From contig NZ_MRDL01000039.1 of NCBI RefSeq assembly GCF_002008365.1, forward strand, positions 91,780-155,779: a DNA stretch of 64,000 nt, in the 5' to 3' direction. The stretch's first letter is position 1, and the number at the start of each line of letters is the position of its first letter. The stretch comes from Rhizobium leguminosarum bv. viciae USDA 2370 (lineage in GTDB: Bacteria > Pseudomonadota > Alphaproteobacteria > Rhizobiales > Rhizobiaceae). The translations under genes and the position numbers were made by a program. This document shows, in pieces, positions 8,908 to 17,561 of this stretch. Below the pieces are notes generated by a model. The model was not told where the DNA came from. It searched no databases and was given only the letters and a program-made list of their open reading frames with translations.

Positions 8908-8933
8908 AAAACGGCCGGCAAAAGCCGGCCGTT
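8903..8933 (-). terminator. intrinsic terminator of azoR
   Basis: A perfect 10-bp stem AACGGCCGGC (8910-8919) / GCCGGCCGTT (8924-8933) with an AAAA loop. On the minus strand it is followed by TTTTTCATTT. It lies 22 bases beyond the azoR stop. Confidence 0.85.
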
Positions 8934-8955
8934 CCATGAAGCGTTGAAAAGCCGA

Positions 8956-9570
8956 TCAGGCGGCCAGTGCGATTTCCTGGACGCGCGACTTGGCGGCGTC
9001 GATGGCTTTCTCGGCAGCTTCCGGACCGAAGGCCAGGCCTTCGACATAGATGGTCTCGATGTCGGTGATGCCGAGGAAGCCGAGAACCGACTTCAGGTAT
9101 GGCACGGCATGGTTCAGGGGGGCGGCCGGTCCTTGCGAGTAGACGCCACCCGAAGCGAGCACGACATAAACCTTCTTGCCGGTTGCGAGGCCGACCGGAC
9201 CGCTTTCCGTGTACTTGAAGGTCAGGCCGGCGCGGGCGACGTTGTCGATCCAGGTCTTCAGCGACGAATAGATGTTGAAGTTGATGAGGCCAGTGCTGAT
9301 GACGATCGTGTCGGCGGCAAGCAGTTCGTTGACCAGTTTGTCGGAGGTCTCGACGGCCACGCTTTCCTCAGCGGTGCGGGCCTCGGGCGGCTTGCGGATC
9401 GCGCCGGTGAAGAGGTCATCGATATGCGGCAGCGGGTTGGCGGCAAGGTCGCGGCGAACGATGACGCTGCCCGGGTTCTGGCTCTTCAGCTTTTCGGCGA
9501 GATCGACGGCGATCGGCGTCGAGAGCGATTCGGCACGCGGGCTGGACGTCAGAAGCAGGATGGACGACAT
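8956..9570 (-). CDS. azoR: FMN-dependent NADH-azoreductase
   Basis: A 204-residue flavodoxin-like protein of the AzoR/AcpD family. The N-terminal phosphate loop is SSILLLTSSPRAESLSTPIA. The middle region DTIVISTGLINFNIYSSLKTWIDNVARAGLTFKY matches the family FMN-contact segment P-x-x-N-F-x-x-P-x-x-L-K-x-W-I-D. The usual MYNFxxP is altered to LINFNIY here. It uses NADH to reduce quinones or azo compounds. It is transcribed divergently from a LysR-type regulator 138 bp away, which by the usual logic of such pairs is its probable regulator. Confidence 0.9.
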   Translation of the reverse strand: MSSILLLTSSPRAESLSTPIAVDLAEKLKSQNPGSVIVRRDLAANPLPHIDDLFTGAIRKPPEARTAEESVAVETSDKLVNELLAADTIVISTGLINFNIYSSLKTWIDNVARAGLTFKYTESGPVGLATGKKVYVVLASGGVYSQGPAAPLNHAVPYLKSVLGFLGITDIETIYVEGLAFGPEAAEKAIDAAKSRVQEIALAA

Positions 9571-9654
9571 GGTGCATTTCCTTTCGAATGGAATTTAACG
9601 GCCCGTTGCTGGGAGGTGAGCCGCAGTCTCGAAGCGAAAATAGGTCTGGCCTGC

Positions 9655-9673
9655 TATCGAAAAAACGGTGATA
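9655..9673. promoter_or_regulatory. candidate LysR-type operator between azoR and lysR
   Basis: TATC (9655-9658) - N11 - GATA (9670-9673) is an interrupted palindrome of the T-N11-A form bound by LysR-type regulators. It lies in the 138-bp divergent region, 36 bases before the LysR gene start. Confidence 0.5.
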
Positions 9674-9708
9674 ATGTCGATCGAAACTATCGATGGAATG
9701 GATAGAAG

Positions 9709-10677
9709 ATGCTGCCCAACCCGACTCTGGACCAATTGCAGGTGTTTCTGACCGTTGCCGAGACCGGCAGCTTCTCGGCCGCTTCGCGGGCGCTGAACCG
9801 TGCCCAGTCGGTCGTGAGCTATACGATCGCCAACCTGGAGGCGCAGCTTGAAGTGCCGCTTTTCGAGCGCTCCGGTGCGCGCCAGCCGAAGCTTACGGAG
9901 GCAGGCAAGGCGATGCTGGAGGATGCGCGACGCATTCTCGGCGACTTGCAGGTCATGCGGGCGCGCGTCAAGAGCCTGAGGGAAGGGCTCGAAGCGGAGG
10001 TTTCCGTCGCCATCAGTGTCATGGTGCCTTCGCGGGCCCTGGTGGAGGTCCTGCGCGAATTTCGCGAGATGTTTCCGTCCGTTTCATTGAACCTCAACGT
10101 CGGCGAACTTGGGATGGTCATGGATCTCGTCCTCAGCGGCAAGGCGACGATCGGGATCGGCGGCGCAGTTCTAAAGCAGGACGATTCGGTCGTCACAGAG
10201 CGGATCGGTCATTCCTTCATGCTGCCGGTTGCTGCGCGCAACCACCCGCTTGTTGCGATCGACCGGCCGCTCATGCTCGGCGACGTGCGCGAGGAAGTGC
10301 AGCTTGTCGTCACCGATGCGTCGGGTCTGACAAAGGGGCGTGATTTCAATGTTCTGTCCTACAAGACATGGCGCGTCAGCGATATTGCGACGAAGCATCA
10401 GCTCATCAAGGCCGGTCTTGGCTGGGGTGGCCTTCCGGCTTCGCTCATCCGTGATGATCTCGTGAGCGGCGCGCTTGTCCCTCTCGATCTGGATGCCTAC
10501 GAACAGGGGGAATATGCCATCTATTCCGTGCGCCAGCTCGCTAACCCGCCCGGACCCGCTGCCACGTGGATGATCGATGCGTTCCGCACGAGGCTTTCCG
10601 CCTGCCCAAACCACGCCGATTTCAACGCTCAGATCGCCGAACTGCGCGAGCCCGGTATGCCGCTTGCGGCCGAATGA
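9709..10677 (+). CDS. LysR-family transcriptional regulator
   Basis: A 322-residue protein with an N-terminal winged helix-turn-helix (residues about 5-65: LDQLQVFLTVAETGSFSAAS, then a recognition helix with QSVVSYTIANLE). A substrate-binding domain starts near residue 92 and runs to about 295. Length and order are typical of LysR-type regulators. It is divergent from the azoreductase gene, with a TATC-N11-GATA palindrome between them, so it probably controls azoR and itself. The inducer, perhaps a quinone or electrophile, is inferred from the neighbour only. Confidence 0.9.
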   Translation: MLPNPTLDQLQVFLTVAETGSFSAASRALNRAQSVVSYTIANLEAQLEVPLFERSGARQPKLTEAGKAMLEDARRILGDLQVMRARVKSLREGLEAEVSVAISVMVPSRALVEVLREFREMFPSVSLNLNVGELGMVMDLVLSGKATIGIGGAVLKQDDSVVTERIGHSFMLPVAARNHPLVAIDRPLMLGDVREEVQLVVTDASGLTKGRDFNVLSYKTWRVSDIATKHQLIKAGLGWGGLPASLIRDDLVSGALVPLDLDAYEQGEYAIYSVRQLANPPGPAATWMIDAFRTRLSACPNHADFNAQIAELREPGMPLAAE

Positions 10678-10725
10678 CGAAAGCGCAGGCGCAGGCGCCG
10701 CGCCTTCGTCGACATATTTTTTCGC

Positions 10726-12714
10726 CTAAAGGACGAGCCTGAACTTCGAGAAGCCGTCGGCGCCTTCGCCGGCATCCTCGATCTTCACGCTCTTGACCTC
10801 GGCGAGGAACTGCTTCGCCTTCGGGCCGCTTTCGAAGGTCGCGGTCGTGCCCGGGAGCGGCTTGAAGGTCCAGTTTGCGTCGGCCGACGGATTGATCGTG
10901 CCCTGATCATGGATATAGCGGACGATGACATCGCGGTTGGTATCCGGCGCCTGGAAGATCACCTTATCAGCGGTGATCTCGGGGAAATTGCCGCCGCCGC
11001 CAGCGCGGTAGTTGTTCGAGACGACGACGAACTTTTGAGCCGGATCGATCGGCTTGCCATTGAAGGCGAGGTTCTGGATGCGGTTGGCGTCCGGATTGAT
11101 CGGTTTGCCTGATGAATCATATTTCGGCGGCTGCGACAGGTCGATCTGGTAGGTGACGCCGTCGATGACGTCGAAATTGTAGGACGGGAAATCGTTGTTG
11201 AGCAGCGCCGCATCCTTCGAGCCGGCCTCGATGTGATTGAACATGCCGGCTGACATTTCGAGCCAGTTCTTCACCTGGGCGCCGGTGATGGCAACCGCCT
11301 GCACCGTGTTCGGGTAGAGATAGAGGTCGGCGACGTTCTTGATGGCGATATCGCCGGCCGGAACGTCGGTATAGTAGTCGGCGCCGCCGCGACCGCCGGC
11401 CTTGAAGGGGGCCGCCGCCGAAAGCACCGGCAGGTCCTTGAACTTGGTGTCGGCGAGCATCTGCTTGATGTACCAGGTCTGGGCTTGGCTGACGACCTGC
11501 ACGGAGGGATCGTCGGCGACCAGTGCGAAGTAGGAATAGAGTGGCGCGGATGTCTTGCCGACGGGGGTGCGGACATAGGTCAGTGTCGCCTCGTGCTCGG
11601 CCTTGGCGGCTTCGACCACTTCCTTCTTGTCGGCGTAGTCGGCAACCACCTTCTTCTTGTCGTCGCGATGATAGATCGGTCGTGCTTCCGAGGTGAAATC
11701 GACGATCTTCCAGCTGTTGCCGTCTTTTTCGAGCAGCAGGTCGATAAGGCCGAGATGCGAGCCCCAGAAACCGGCCATCACGGTGGGCTTGCCGTGCAGC
11801 GTGCCCTTGACGGGATCGGCATTGGCGACGCCGTCCCAGCTCTTCGGGCCTGGGAAGACGAGATGCTGGTGGCCGGTGAAGATCGCGTCGATCCCATCGA
11901 CGGCGGCGAGATGCAGCGAGGCGTTTTCCATTTTTTCGGACGGTGCGCTGCCATCGATGCCGGAGTGCGAGAGCGCAATCACGATATCGGCGCCGGCTTC
12001 CTTCATGGCGGGAACCCAGGCCTTGGCCGCCTCGACGATATCGCGCGTCTGAGCCTTGCCCTCAAGGTTCTTGATGTCCCAGAGCATGATCTGCGGCGGT
12101 ACGAAGCCGATGAAGCCGATCTTGACGGGGCTTTCGTTGCCGGCGCCGTCCTTGATCTGTTTTTCCAAGATGATGTAGGGCTTGAAGAAGAGATCGTCCT
12201 GCTTCGGGTCCGAGGCGAGCTGGCCCTTGGTCAGGTTGGCGCAGACAAAGGGGAAGTTCGCGCCTGATAGGACCTTGAACATGAAGTCGAGGCCGTAGTT
12301 GAACTCGTGATTGCCGAGCGTGCCCACAGTATAGCCGAGCGTGTTCATCGCCTTGATCACCGGATGGACGTCGCCGTCCTTCATGCCGTGCTGATAGGCC
12401 ATGTAGTCGCCCATCGGATTGCCCTGCAGCACGTCGCCATTGTCGATCAGCAGCGAGTTGATGGCCTCTGCGCGGATACCGTCGATGATCGTCCCGGTGC
12501 GCGACAGGCCCATCGTGTCGTTCGGCTTGTCGGCATAATAGTCATAGGGAAAGACGTTGACGTGAATATCGGTCGTTTCCATCAGCCTGAGATGCGCCTG
12601 GTTGGCGCTGGCGCGCGCGCTGAAAGGGTGCAGCAGCACCAGGGCGGAAGTGGCGGCCAGGCCGCCGAGCAGGGAACGGCGGCTCATTACACCAACATCG
12701 AAAATGGAAGACAT
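10726..12714 (-). CDS. cpdB: 2',3'-cyclic-nucleotide 2'-phosphodiesterase / 3'-nucleotidase
   Basis: A 662-residue periplasmic enzyme. The N terminus carries a twin-arginine-like signal (SRRSLLGG, then a hydrophobic stretch ending near ARASA, about residue 36). The metallophosphatase domain shows METTDIHVN, GTLGNHEFNYG and GHQHLVFPG, which supply the metal-binding Asp, His and Asn residues. The C-terminal 5'-nucleotidase domain (about 380-610) binds the nucleotide base; FVVVSNNYRAGGGGNFP belongs to it. It dephosphorylates cyclic and 3' nucleotides outside the cytoplasm, recovering phosphate and nucleosides. A strong AAGGAG precedes the ATG. Confidence 0.93.
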   Translation of the reverse strand: MSSIFDVGVMSRRSLLGGLAATSALVLLHPFSARASANQAHLRLMETTDIHVNVFPYDYYADKPNDTMGLSRTGTIIDGIRAEAINSLLIDNGDVLQGNPMGDYMAYQHGMKDGDVHPVIKAMNTLGYTVGTLGNHEFNYGLDFMFKVLSGANFPFVCANLTKGQLASDPKQDDLFFKPYIILEKQIKDGAGNESPVKIGFIGFVPPQIMLWDIKNLEGKAQTRDIVEAAKAWVPAMKEAGADIVIALSHSGIDGSAPSEKMENASLHLAAVDGIDAIFTGHQHLVFPGPKSWDGVANADPVKGTLHGKPTVMAGFWGSHLGLIDLLLEKDGNSWKIVDFTSEARPIYHRDDKKKVVADYADKKEVVEAAKAEHEATLTYVRTPVGKTSAPLYSYFALVADDPSVQVVSQAQTWYIKQMLADTKFKDLPVLSAAAPFKAGGRGGADYYTDVPAGDIAIKNVADLYLYPNTVQAVAITGAQVKNWLEMSAGMFNHIEAGSKDAALLNNDFPSYNFDVIDGVTYQIDLSQPPKYDSSGKPINPDANRIQNLAFNGKPIDPAQKFVVVSNNYRAGGGGNFPEITADKVIFQAPDTNRDVIVRYIHDQGTINPSADANWTFKPLPGTTATFESGPKAKQFLAEVKSVKIEDAGEGADGFSKFRLVL

Positions 12715-12900
12715 GGAAACTCTCCTTCAGGATCATGCATCGTCCGGCCCGTCAGAATTAGGACGATTTGGCGAGGAGTACACTGCGAAAATGACAGGAC
12801 GTCGAAACAATCCGCCGGAAAAGCGTCGTGGCTCTGAAATGCAATTTATGGTGCAGTCACTCGGCGCCCGGCTGCCGCAGACGTAGGGCCACGGTCACCC

Positions 12901-12999
12901 TCGGCGGTCGGTGTCGATCGCAGCTACTGGAACGATCTCAGCCGCTCCTTCGGCCAAAGGGTGCAGCCTTACGATTTCAGCGTCGATGTCGCCAAGTGA
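12901..12999 (+). pseudogene. possible coding remnant of unknown origin
   Basis: A plus-strand frame ending at TGA 12997-12999 reads ...VGVDRSYWNDLSRSFGQRVQP then YDFSVDVAK. Its codon use is typically rhizobial and it contains aromatic residues, unlike most shadow frames here. No start or ribosome-binding site is seen, and its end overlaps the 3' end of the PilZ gene on the other strand. It may be the tail of a lost gene. The protein is not recognised. Confidence 0.22.
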
Positions 13000-13373
13000 G
13001 GCGTCCGCTCGACGTTGGTGGCGGTTCTAACCAGCGGGCGTACCGCCAGCACAGGCCGCATCTCCTTGTGGAAAAAGCGGAAATAGGAGGAGATCTGTGC
13101 CCGCGCATTCGAATTCACGTCGAACTGGATGCCGACTCGGCCATTGTGCTTCCAGCGGATGACGCCTTCGAGCAGGCCGAGGTTTTCGGCCTCGATGCGC
13201 ACCTTGCTGCCGGAGGCGGCATGGAGCGGTCCCTTCATCTCCAGGGCGGCACCGGTCGGCGATAGGTTGAGGATGCGGGCATCCACCTGGCTGTTCAGAT
13301 ATTTGACATGGCCGAACACGCGGCAGTTTTTTCGGTCGGCCTTTCGGGCCGTGATTTTCAAGTTGCGGGTCAT
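12969..13373 (-). CDS. PilZ-domain protein
   Basis: A 134-residue protein. It opens with a basic segment (RKADRKNCRVFG), continues with ARILNLSPTGAALEMKG, which is the D/N-x-S-x-x-G part of PilZ, and VIRWKHNGRVGIQFD, the barrel end. The upstream RxxxR half of the cyclic-di-GMP motif is represented only by RKADRKNCR, so binding is likely but not certain. The start at 13373 is the ATG directly before the conserved part. As a stand-alone PilZ protein it would act in the cytoplasm as a c-di-GMP effector or adaptor. Confidence 0.75.
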   Translation of the reverse strand: MTRNLKITARKADRKNCRVFGHVKYLNSQVDARILNLSPTGAALEMKGPLHAASGSKVRIEAENLGLLEGVIRWKHNGRVGIQFDVNSNARAQISSYFRFFHKEMRPVLAVRPLVRTATNVERTPHLATSTLKS

Positions 13374-13458
13374 ACTGTCTCCCTTGGTACAGCCGGGGAG
13401 CATAGCGCCGGAAAATTGAAATGGTTTTAGGGGCTTGGCTAAAATTGCAGTGAAACCG

Positions 13459-14340
13459 TCAGTTGGCGGCGGCCGCTCTGCGTCCCACCACATGTTCGCG
13501 CCAGACGGTGAAGATGCCGGCGGCAACCACGATCGCCGAGCCGACGATCATGTTGAAGCTGAGCGTTTCGCCATAGATCACCATGCCGATGATAGAGGCA
13601 TAGACGAGCGACAGATAGGTCAGCGGCTGGACAGCGGCGGCATCGAGAACATCGTAGGCGCGGATCAGGAAATAATGGCTGGAGATGCTGGTCATGCAGA
13701 CGAGCGCCATCCAGCCCCAGTCGCCCGGCGCCATCCAGCTCCAGTAGAACGGCCCGACCAGCGTCATCGTGACGCCGCCGACGACGCCGGTATAGAAGAA
13801 GCTGGTCATCGACGAATCGTCGCGGCTGACCAGGCGGGTGGCGATAACGTAGAAGGCGAAGTTGAAGCAGGAAATGACGGCGAGAAGCAGCTTCACGTCG
13901 AAAAACTCGCCTTCCGGCTTCAGGATCAGCAGTACCCCGAAAAGTCCGGCGCCGATCGCTGCCCACCGCCGCCACCCGACCCGCTCGCCGAGGATCGGCA
14001 TCGCCAGCAGTGCGATCAGGATCGGCGTCGCGGAAAAGATCGCCTGTGAACGGGCAAGGCCGATCACGGCAAAACAGGTGATGGCCAGAACCACCTGAAC
14101 CGCAAGCAGAACGCCGCGCGTCACCTGCAGGAAGGGGCGTTTGGTGCGGGCCGTCGTCTTAATCCCGCCGCGCATCTTTGACGCGAGGATGATCGTGAAA
14201 AGCGCAAAGGCCCAGTAGCGGATCATCGTCACGAAGATTGGCGGATAGGCCGTCGCCAGATGTTTCGAGATGGCGTCCTGCAGTGAAAAAATGGTGAGCG
14301 CCAACAGCGCGAAAATATAGCCTTGGGTGTTCGATGTCAT
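13459..14340 (-). CDS. DMT-superfamily (EamA) transporter
   Basis: A 293-residue protein with ten hydrophobic segments in two EamA repeats (about residues 8-140 and 150-285), the standard drug/metabolite transporter layout. The start MTSNTQGYIFALLALTIFSLQD is chosen because the first membrane segment begins there; the upstream extension is charged and Cys-containing. The substrate cannot be told from sequence. The stop-proximal PilZ gene is 85 bases downstream on the same strand, and an Lrp-type regulator lies directly upstream in the same direction. Confidence 0.87.
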   Translation of the reverse strand: MTSNTQGYIFALLALTIFSLQDAISKHLATAYPPIFVTMIRYWAFALFTIILASKMRGGIKTTARTKRPFLQVTRGVLLAVQVVLAITCFAVIGLARSQAIFSATPILIALLAMPILGERVGWRRWAAIGAGLFGVLLILKPEGEFFDVKLLLAVISCFNFAFYVIATRLVSRDDSSMTSFFYTGVVGGVTMTLVGPFYWSWMAPGDWGWMALVCMTSISSHYFLIRAYDVLDAAAVQPLTYLSLVYASIIGMVIYGETLSFNMIVGSAIVVAAGIFTVWREHVVGRRAAAAN

Positions 14341-14411
14341 GACTTGCCAATGAGCGGGAAACGCCCGCGCGCATCGAAGTCTGGACAGGCTTTCGGCAAA
14401 GATGCAAGGCC

Positions 14412-14873
14412 TCAAAGGCCGACATTCGGCTTGTCGATGATTTCTCTGAGCGCGAAGCTCGAATTGATCTTGACGACGTGGGGAAGGGCCGACAGCCAGT
14501 CGCGGTGGATGCGCTCATAGTCCTCGAGGTCGCGGGCGGCGACCCTGAGGATATAGTCGTATTCGCCCGACATCAGGTAACAGACGAGTACGTTCGGACA
14601 GAGCTTCACCGCTGCCTCGAATTCCGCCAGAGTCTTGGCGAACTGGCCGGAGAGCGAGATATGCACGATGGCGATCATCTTGTAGTCGAGCGCCTTGTGT
14701 GAAAGCCGCGCATGGTAGCCGCCGATGACGCCGCTTCTTTCCAAGATATCGAGCCGGCGCGAACAGGCCGAAGGCGACAGTCCGATCCTTTCGGCAAGCT
14801 CCGCATTGGTCATGCGGGCATTGGCCTGCAGCGCCTTAAGAATCGCAAGATCGATGGTGTCGAGATCGGCCAT
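14412..14873 (-). CDS. Lrp/AsnC-family regulator, probably of alanine dehydrogenase
   Basis: A 153-residue protein with an N-terminal AsnC helix-turn-helix (DTIDLAILKALQANARMTNA, LAERIGLSPSACSRRLDILE) and a C-terminal RAM effector domain (about 70-150). Length and order are normal. It is transcribed divergently from the alanine dehydrogenase gene with 156 bp between starts, which is the conserved AldR/ald arrangement in alphaproteobacteria. It most likely activates ald in response to alanine. Confidence 0.92.
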   Translation of the reverse strand: MADLDTIDLAILKALQANARMTNAELAERIGLSPSACSRRLDILERSGVIGGYHARLSHKALDYKMIAIVHISLSGQFAKTLAEFEAAVKLCPNVLVCYLMSGEYDYILRVAARDLEDYERIHRDWLSALPHVVKINSSFALREIIDKPNVGL

Positions 14874-15029
14874 TCGAAGAACTTTCGAAAAAAGATAGAA
14901 TGAACGCAATAATCGCCGAAAAATCACCTCTTCGCAAATCGTCTTTGCAAGGACATTTCACTGCCTTGATGGTTGGATTCCTCATCTGAAAAATCCGCGG
15001 CCGCGGAGATAAAATTGAGAGGAACGCGC

Positions 15030-16148
15030 ATGCGTGTCGGTTGCCCGAAGGAAATCAAGAATCATGAATATCGCGTCGGTCTGACGCCGGCTTCGGTGCG
15101 CGAATATGTTGCCCACGGCCACGAGGTCTGGGTGGAGACCAAAGCTGGCGTCGGTATCGGCGCTGATGATGCCGCCTATGCCGCGGCCGGCGCGAGGATC
15201 GCCGCCTCCGCCAAGGATATCTTCGAAAAGTGCGACATGATCGTCAAGGTGAAGGAGCCGCAGCCCGCCGAATGGGCGCAGCTCCGTGACGGCCAGCTTC
15301 TCTACACCTATCTGCATCTGGCGCCGGATCCCGAACAGACCAAGGGTCTCATCGCCTCGGGCGTTACCGCGATCGCCTATGAGACGGTGACCGACGAGCG
15401 CGGCGGCTTGCCGTTGCTGGCGCCGATGTCGGAGGTCGCCGGACGCCTGTCGATCCAGGCGGGAGCGACCGCGCTGCAGAAGGCCAATGGCGGCCTTGGC
15501 GTCCTGCTCGGCGGCGTACCCGGCGTGTTGCCGGCCAAGGTCGCGGTCATCGGTGGCGGCGTTGTCGGCCTGCATGCCGCCAGGATGGCCGCCGGCCTTG
15601 GCGCCGATGTCAGCATTCTCGACAAGTCGCTACCGCGCCTGCGCCAGCTTGACGATATCTTCTCGGGCCGCATCCACACGCGTTATTCCAGCATCCAGGC
15701 GCTGGAGGAGGAAGTCTTCTCGGCCGATCTCATTATCGGCGCCGTGCTGATCCCCGGCGCTGCTGCTCCGAAGCTCGTCACCCGCGAGATGCTCTCCGGC
15801 ATGAAGAAGGGCTCCGTCATCGTCGATGTCGCCATCGACCAAGGCGGCTGCTTCGAGACCTCGCATGCAACCACCCATTCGGATCCGACCTACGAAGTCG
15901 ACGGCGTCGTGCATTATTGCGTTGCCAACATGCCGGGCGCCGTGCCGGTCACCTCGGCGCACGCGCTGAACAATGCCACATTGGTTCATGGCCTGGCGCT
16001 TGCCGATCGCGGTCTGCGCGCCATCGCCGAAGACAAGCATCTGAGGAACGGCCTCAACGTCCACAAGGGCCGCATCACCAGCAAGCCGGTCGCCGACGCA
16101 CTTGGCTACGAAGCCTTTGCGCCGGAGAGCGTGCTGAACGTAGCGTAA
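15030..16148 (+). CDS. ald: alanine dehydrogenase
   Basis: A 372-residue enzyme that interconverts L-alanine and pyruvate plus ammonium using NAD. The N terminus MRVGCPKEIKNHEYRVGLTP is diagnostic. KVKEPQ (catalytic Lys region) and TYLHLAPDPE (catalytic His region) follow, and the NAD-binding loop is VIGGGVVGLHAARMA near residue 172. The ATG at 15030 follows TGAGAGGAACG; an upstream in-frame start would add unconserved residues. A GC palindrome CCGCGGCCGCGG at 14995-15006 lies in the leader. In rhizobia Ald matters for alanine catabolism and alanine export from bacteroids. Confidence 0.96.
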   Translation: MRVGCPKEIKNHEYRVGLTPASVREYVAHGHEVWVETKAGVGIGADDAAYAAAGARIAASAKDIFEKCDMIVKVKEPQPAEWAQLRDGQLLYTYLHLAPDPEQTKGLIASGVTAIAYETVTDERGGLPLLAPMSEVAGRLSIQAGATALQKANGGLGVLLGGVPGVLPAKVAVIGGGVVGLHAARMAAGLGADVSILDKSLPRLRQLDDIFSGRIHTRYSSIQALEEEVFSADLIIGAVLIPGAAAPKLVTREMLSGMKKGSVIVDVAIDQGGCFETSHATTHSDPTYEVDGVVHYCVANMPGAVPVTSAHALNNATLVHGLALADRGLRAIAEDKHLRNGLNVHKGRITSKPVADALGYEAFAPESVLNVA

Positions 16149-16196
16149 GCTAGCTGACTCCAGGTGACGACTTACTGCGCTATTTTCGGCCGGCAG

Positions 16197-16227
16197 GGCG
16201 GTATCCGAAGGGATGCCGCCTTCTTTG
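16197..16227 (+). terminator. intrinsic terminator of ald
   Basis: Stem GGCGGTATCC (16197-16206) / GGATGCCGCC (16211-16220) with a GAAG loop, followed by TTCTTTG. It lies about 50 bases past the ald stop. Confidence 0.75.
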
Positions 16228-16375
16228 TATGACGGCGCACCTGTAATCGAACCGCGACCGTCGGCGGCGTTGGAGCTATGCTTTTCCTCGTCACGCAGCG
16301 CGACGAGTTGTGTCCCGCCCGATCAGTTGGCATCGTATCATGCTGATGGGCAGTCGCCATCCAAACGGAGCAGCA

Positions 16376-17305
16376 ATGACGGTTGATAGTCGGGAGCAAA
16401 CATCGCCGGTTCCGCTTCGAACATCACCTATCGGCCTCGAAACATATATTGCCGGCAGCACACTCGTCAGCGGGGATGGACCAGCCTGGACTGATATATT
16501 CGTGCAGGTGTTTTCCCGCCTGAAGGTGCAACATCCCTTTCTTGTCCCAGCGGTCGCCGAGCCTCTCGTTGTTTGGGTGATCTCAGGTCAGGCATGTGTC
16601 GAGGAACGCGATCTGGGCGGGGAGTGGGAGGCCAATACAGTCAGAGTCGGGGACTTTTTTCTGACGCGGTCGCCCACGCCATACGAAATGCGCTGGCACG
16701 CCGAGGGAGACGAACCTTTCCAGGTAATGCATCTCTATCTCTCCGTTCCGTTGTTTGACCGGGTGGCGGAAGGGGTTCTCGGCAAGGCTGCCAGCGCCAT
16801 GCGCCTGCGCGACATATCGGGCGGCCGCGACCAACATCTCTCCAGCATGCTGGAACTGATCCATGCTGAACTGACGGCAGAAGGGCAGGGAAGTCGGCTC
16901 TTCGTGCAGGGATTGGCGCAGACGCTCGCTGTTCACCTTATCCGACAATATGCAACATTCGACGCAGAGGCACGGCCGTCAAATGCACTCCCGGGCGCCA
17001 AGCTACGGCGGGCGATCGCATTCATGGAAGCCAACCTTCAAGAGCCGTTTGATCTCGCACGTCTGGCGCAAACGGCCGGCATGAGCGCTTTTCACTTCAG
17101 CCGCCTCTTCAAGAAGGCCACCGGCCTCTCTCCATCCCATTATTTCATTCGCCAACGCATAGCCAAAGCCCAGCAACTTCTGCAGGAAACCAGCACCAGC
17201 ATCATCGAGATCGGCATGTCCGTGGGGTATTCGAGCCCTAGCCATTTTGCTCAAATTTTCCGCCGGGAGGCTGGCGTCTCCCCCAGCGACTACCGTCGCA
17301 GCTAA
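16376..17305 (+). CDS. AraC-family regulator with cupin-type sensor domain
   Basis: A protein of about 309 residues. The N-terminal half (about 30-190) is a cupin-like AraC sensor (AraC_binding/cupin_6 type). The C-terminal 100 residues hold two helix-turn-helices: EPFDLARLAQTAGMSAFHFS and IIEIGMSVGYSSPSHFAQIF, ending with AGVSPSDYRRS, the classic AraC signature. The ATG at 16376 is preceded by CGGAGCAGCA; an earlier in-frame start at 16310 is possible. It precedes SDR, flavin reductase and DUF1330 genes on the same strand, but a RIME-like repeat separates it from them. It may regulate them. Confidence 0.85.
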   Translation: MTVDSREQTSPVPLRTSPIGLETYIAGSTLVSGDGPAWTDIFVQVFSRLKVQHPFLVPAVAEPLVVWVISGQACVEERDLGGEWEANTVRVGDFFLTRSPTPYEMRWHAEGDEPFQVMHLYLSVPLFDRVAEGVLGKAASAMRLRDISGGRDQHLSSMLELIHAELTAEGQGSRLFVQGLAQTLAVHLIRQYATFDAEARPSNALPGAKLRRAIAFMEANLQEPFDLARLAQTAGMSAFHFSRLFKKATGLSPSHYFIRQRIAKAQQLLQETSTSIIEIGMSVGYSSPSHFAQIFRREAGVSPSDYRRS

Positions 17306-17411
17306 AGCGCGTCGCGATCTTTTTCAGATTCGCTCATTGCGCTTTAGGTCTTGGTTTCTACGCATGTCGTTGTCGCAAAACCGCTGCACACTTTTGTGCG
17401 ACATGCTTTAG
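17304..17411. repeat. RIME1-like rhizobial intergenic repeat (108 bp)
   Basis: Two consecutive palindromes: AAAGCGC (17304-17310) with GCGCTTT (17339-17345), then GCATGTCG (17362-17369) with CGACATGC (17399-17406), and an inner TTTTGTGCG arm. Total length and two-palindrome structure match RIME1, the Rhizobium intergenic mosaic element, as I remember it. The repeat begins at the stop codon of the AraC gene. Confidence 0.7.
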
Positions 17412-17561
17412 CATTTCAGCTTGGTCCTTGCGGATTTGAGCAAGATCCCGACAGGTCTCGCAAGGTCCCGAGAGAGGGATCGATCACTCCTCCTTATGTT
17501 CCTCCTTGTCGAACACGACCGTCCTTTCGGTTGGAAGGGCGCCCAGTCAAGGAGATAAACC

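Noticed and set aside
10678..10725. GC-rich hairpin between lysR and cpdB stops as a bidirectional terminator
   Set aside because: Several alternative pairings of the GGCGC repeats are possible and none has a well-placed T-run on both strands, so I did not call it.
14995..15006. CCGCGGCCGCGG palindrome before ald as an AldR operator
   Set aside because: Lrp-type sites are usually AT-containing and degenerate; such GC palindromes occur by chance in this DNA and it sits too near the start codon.
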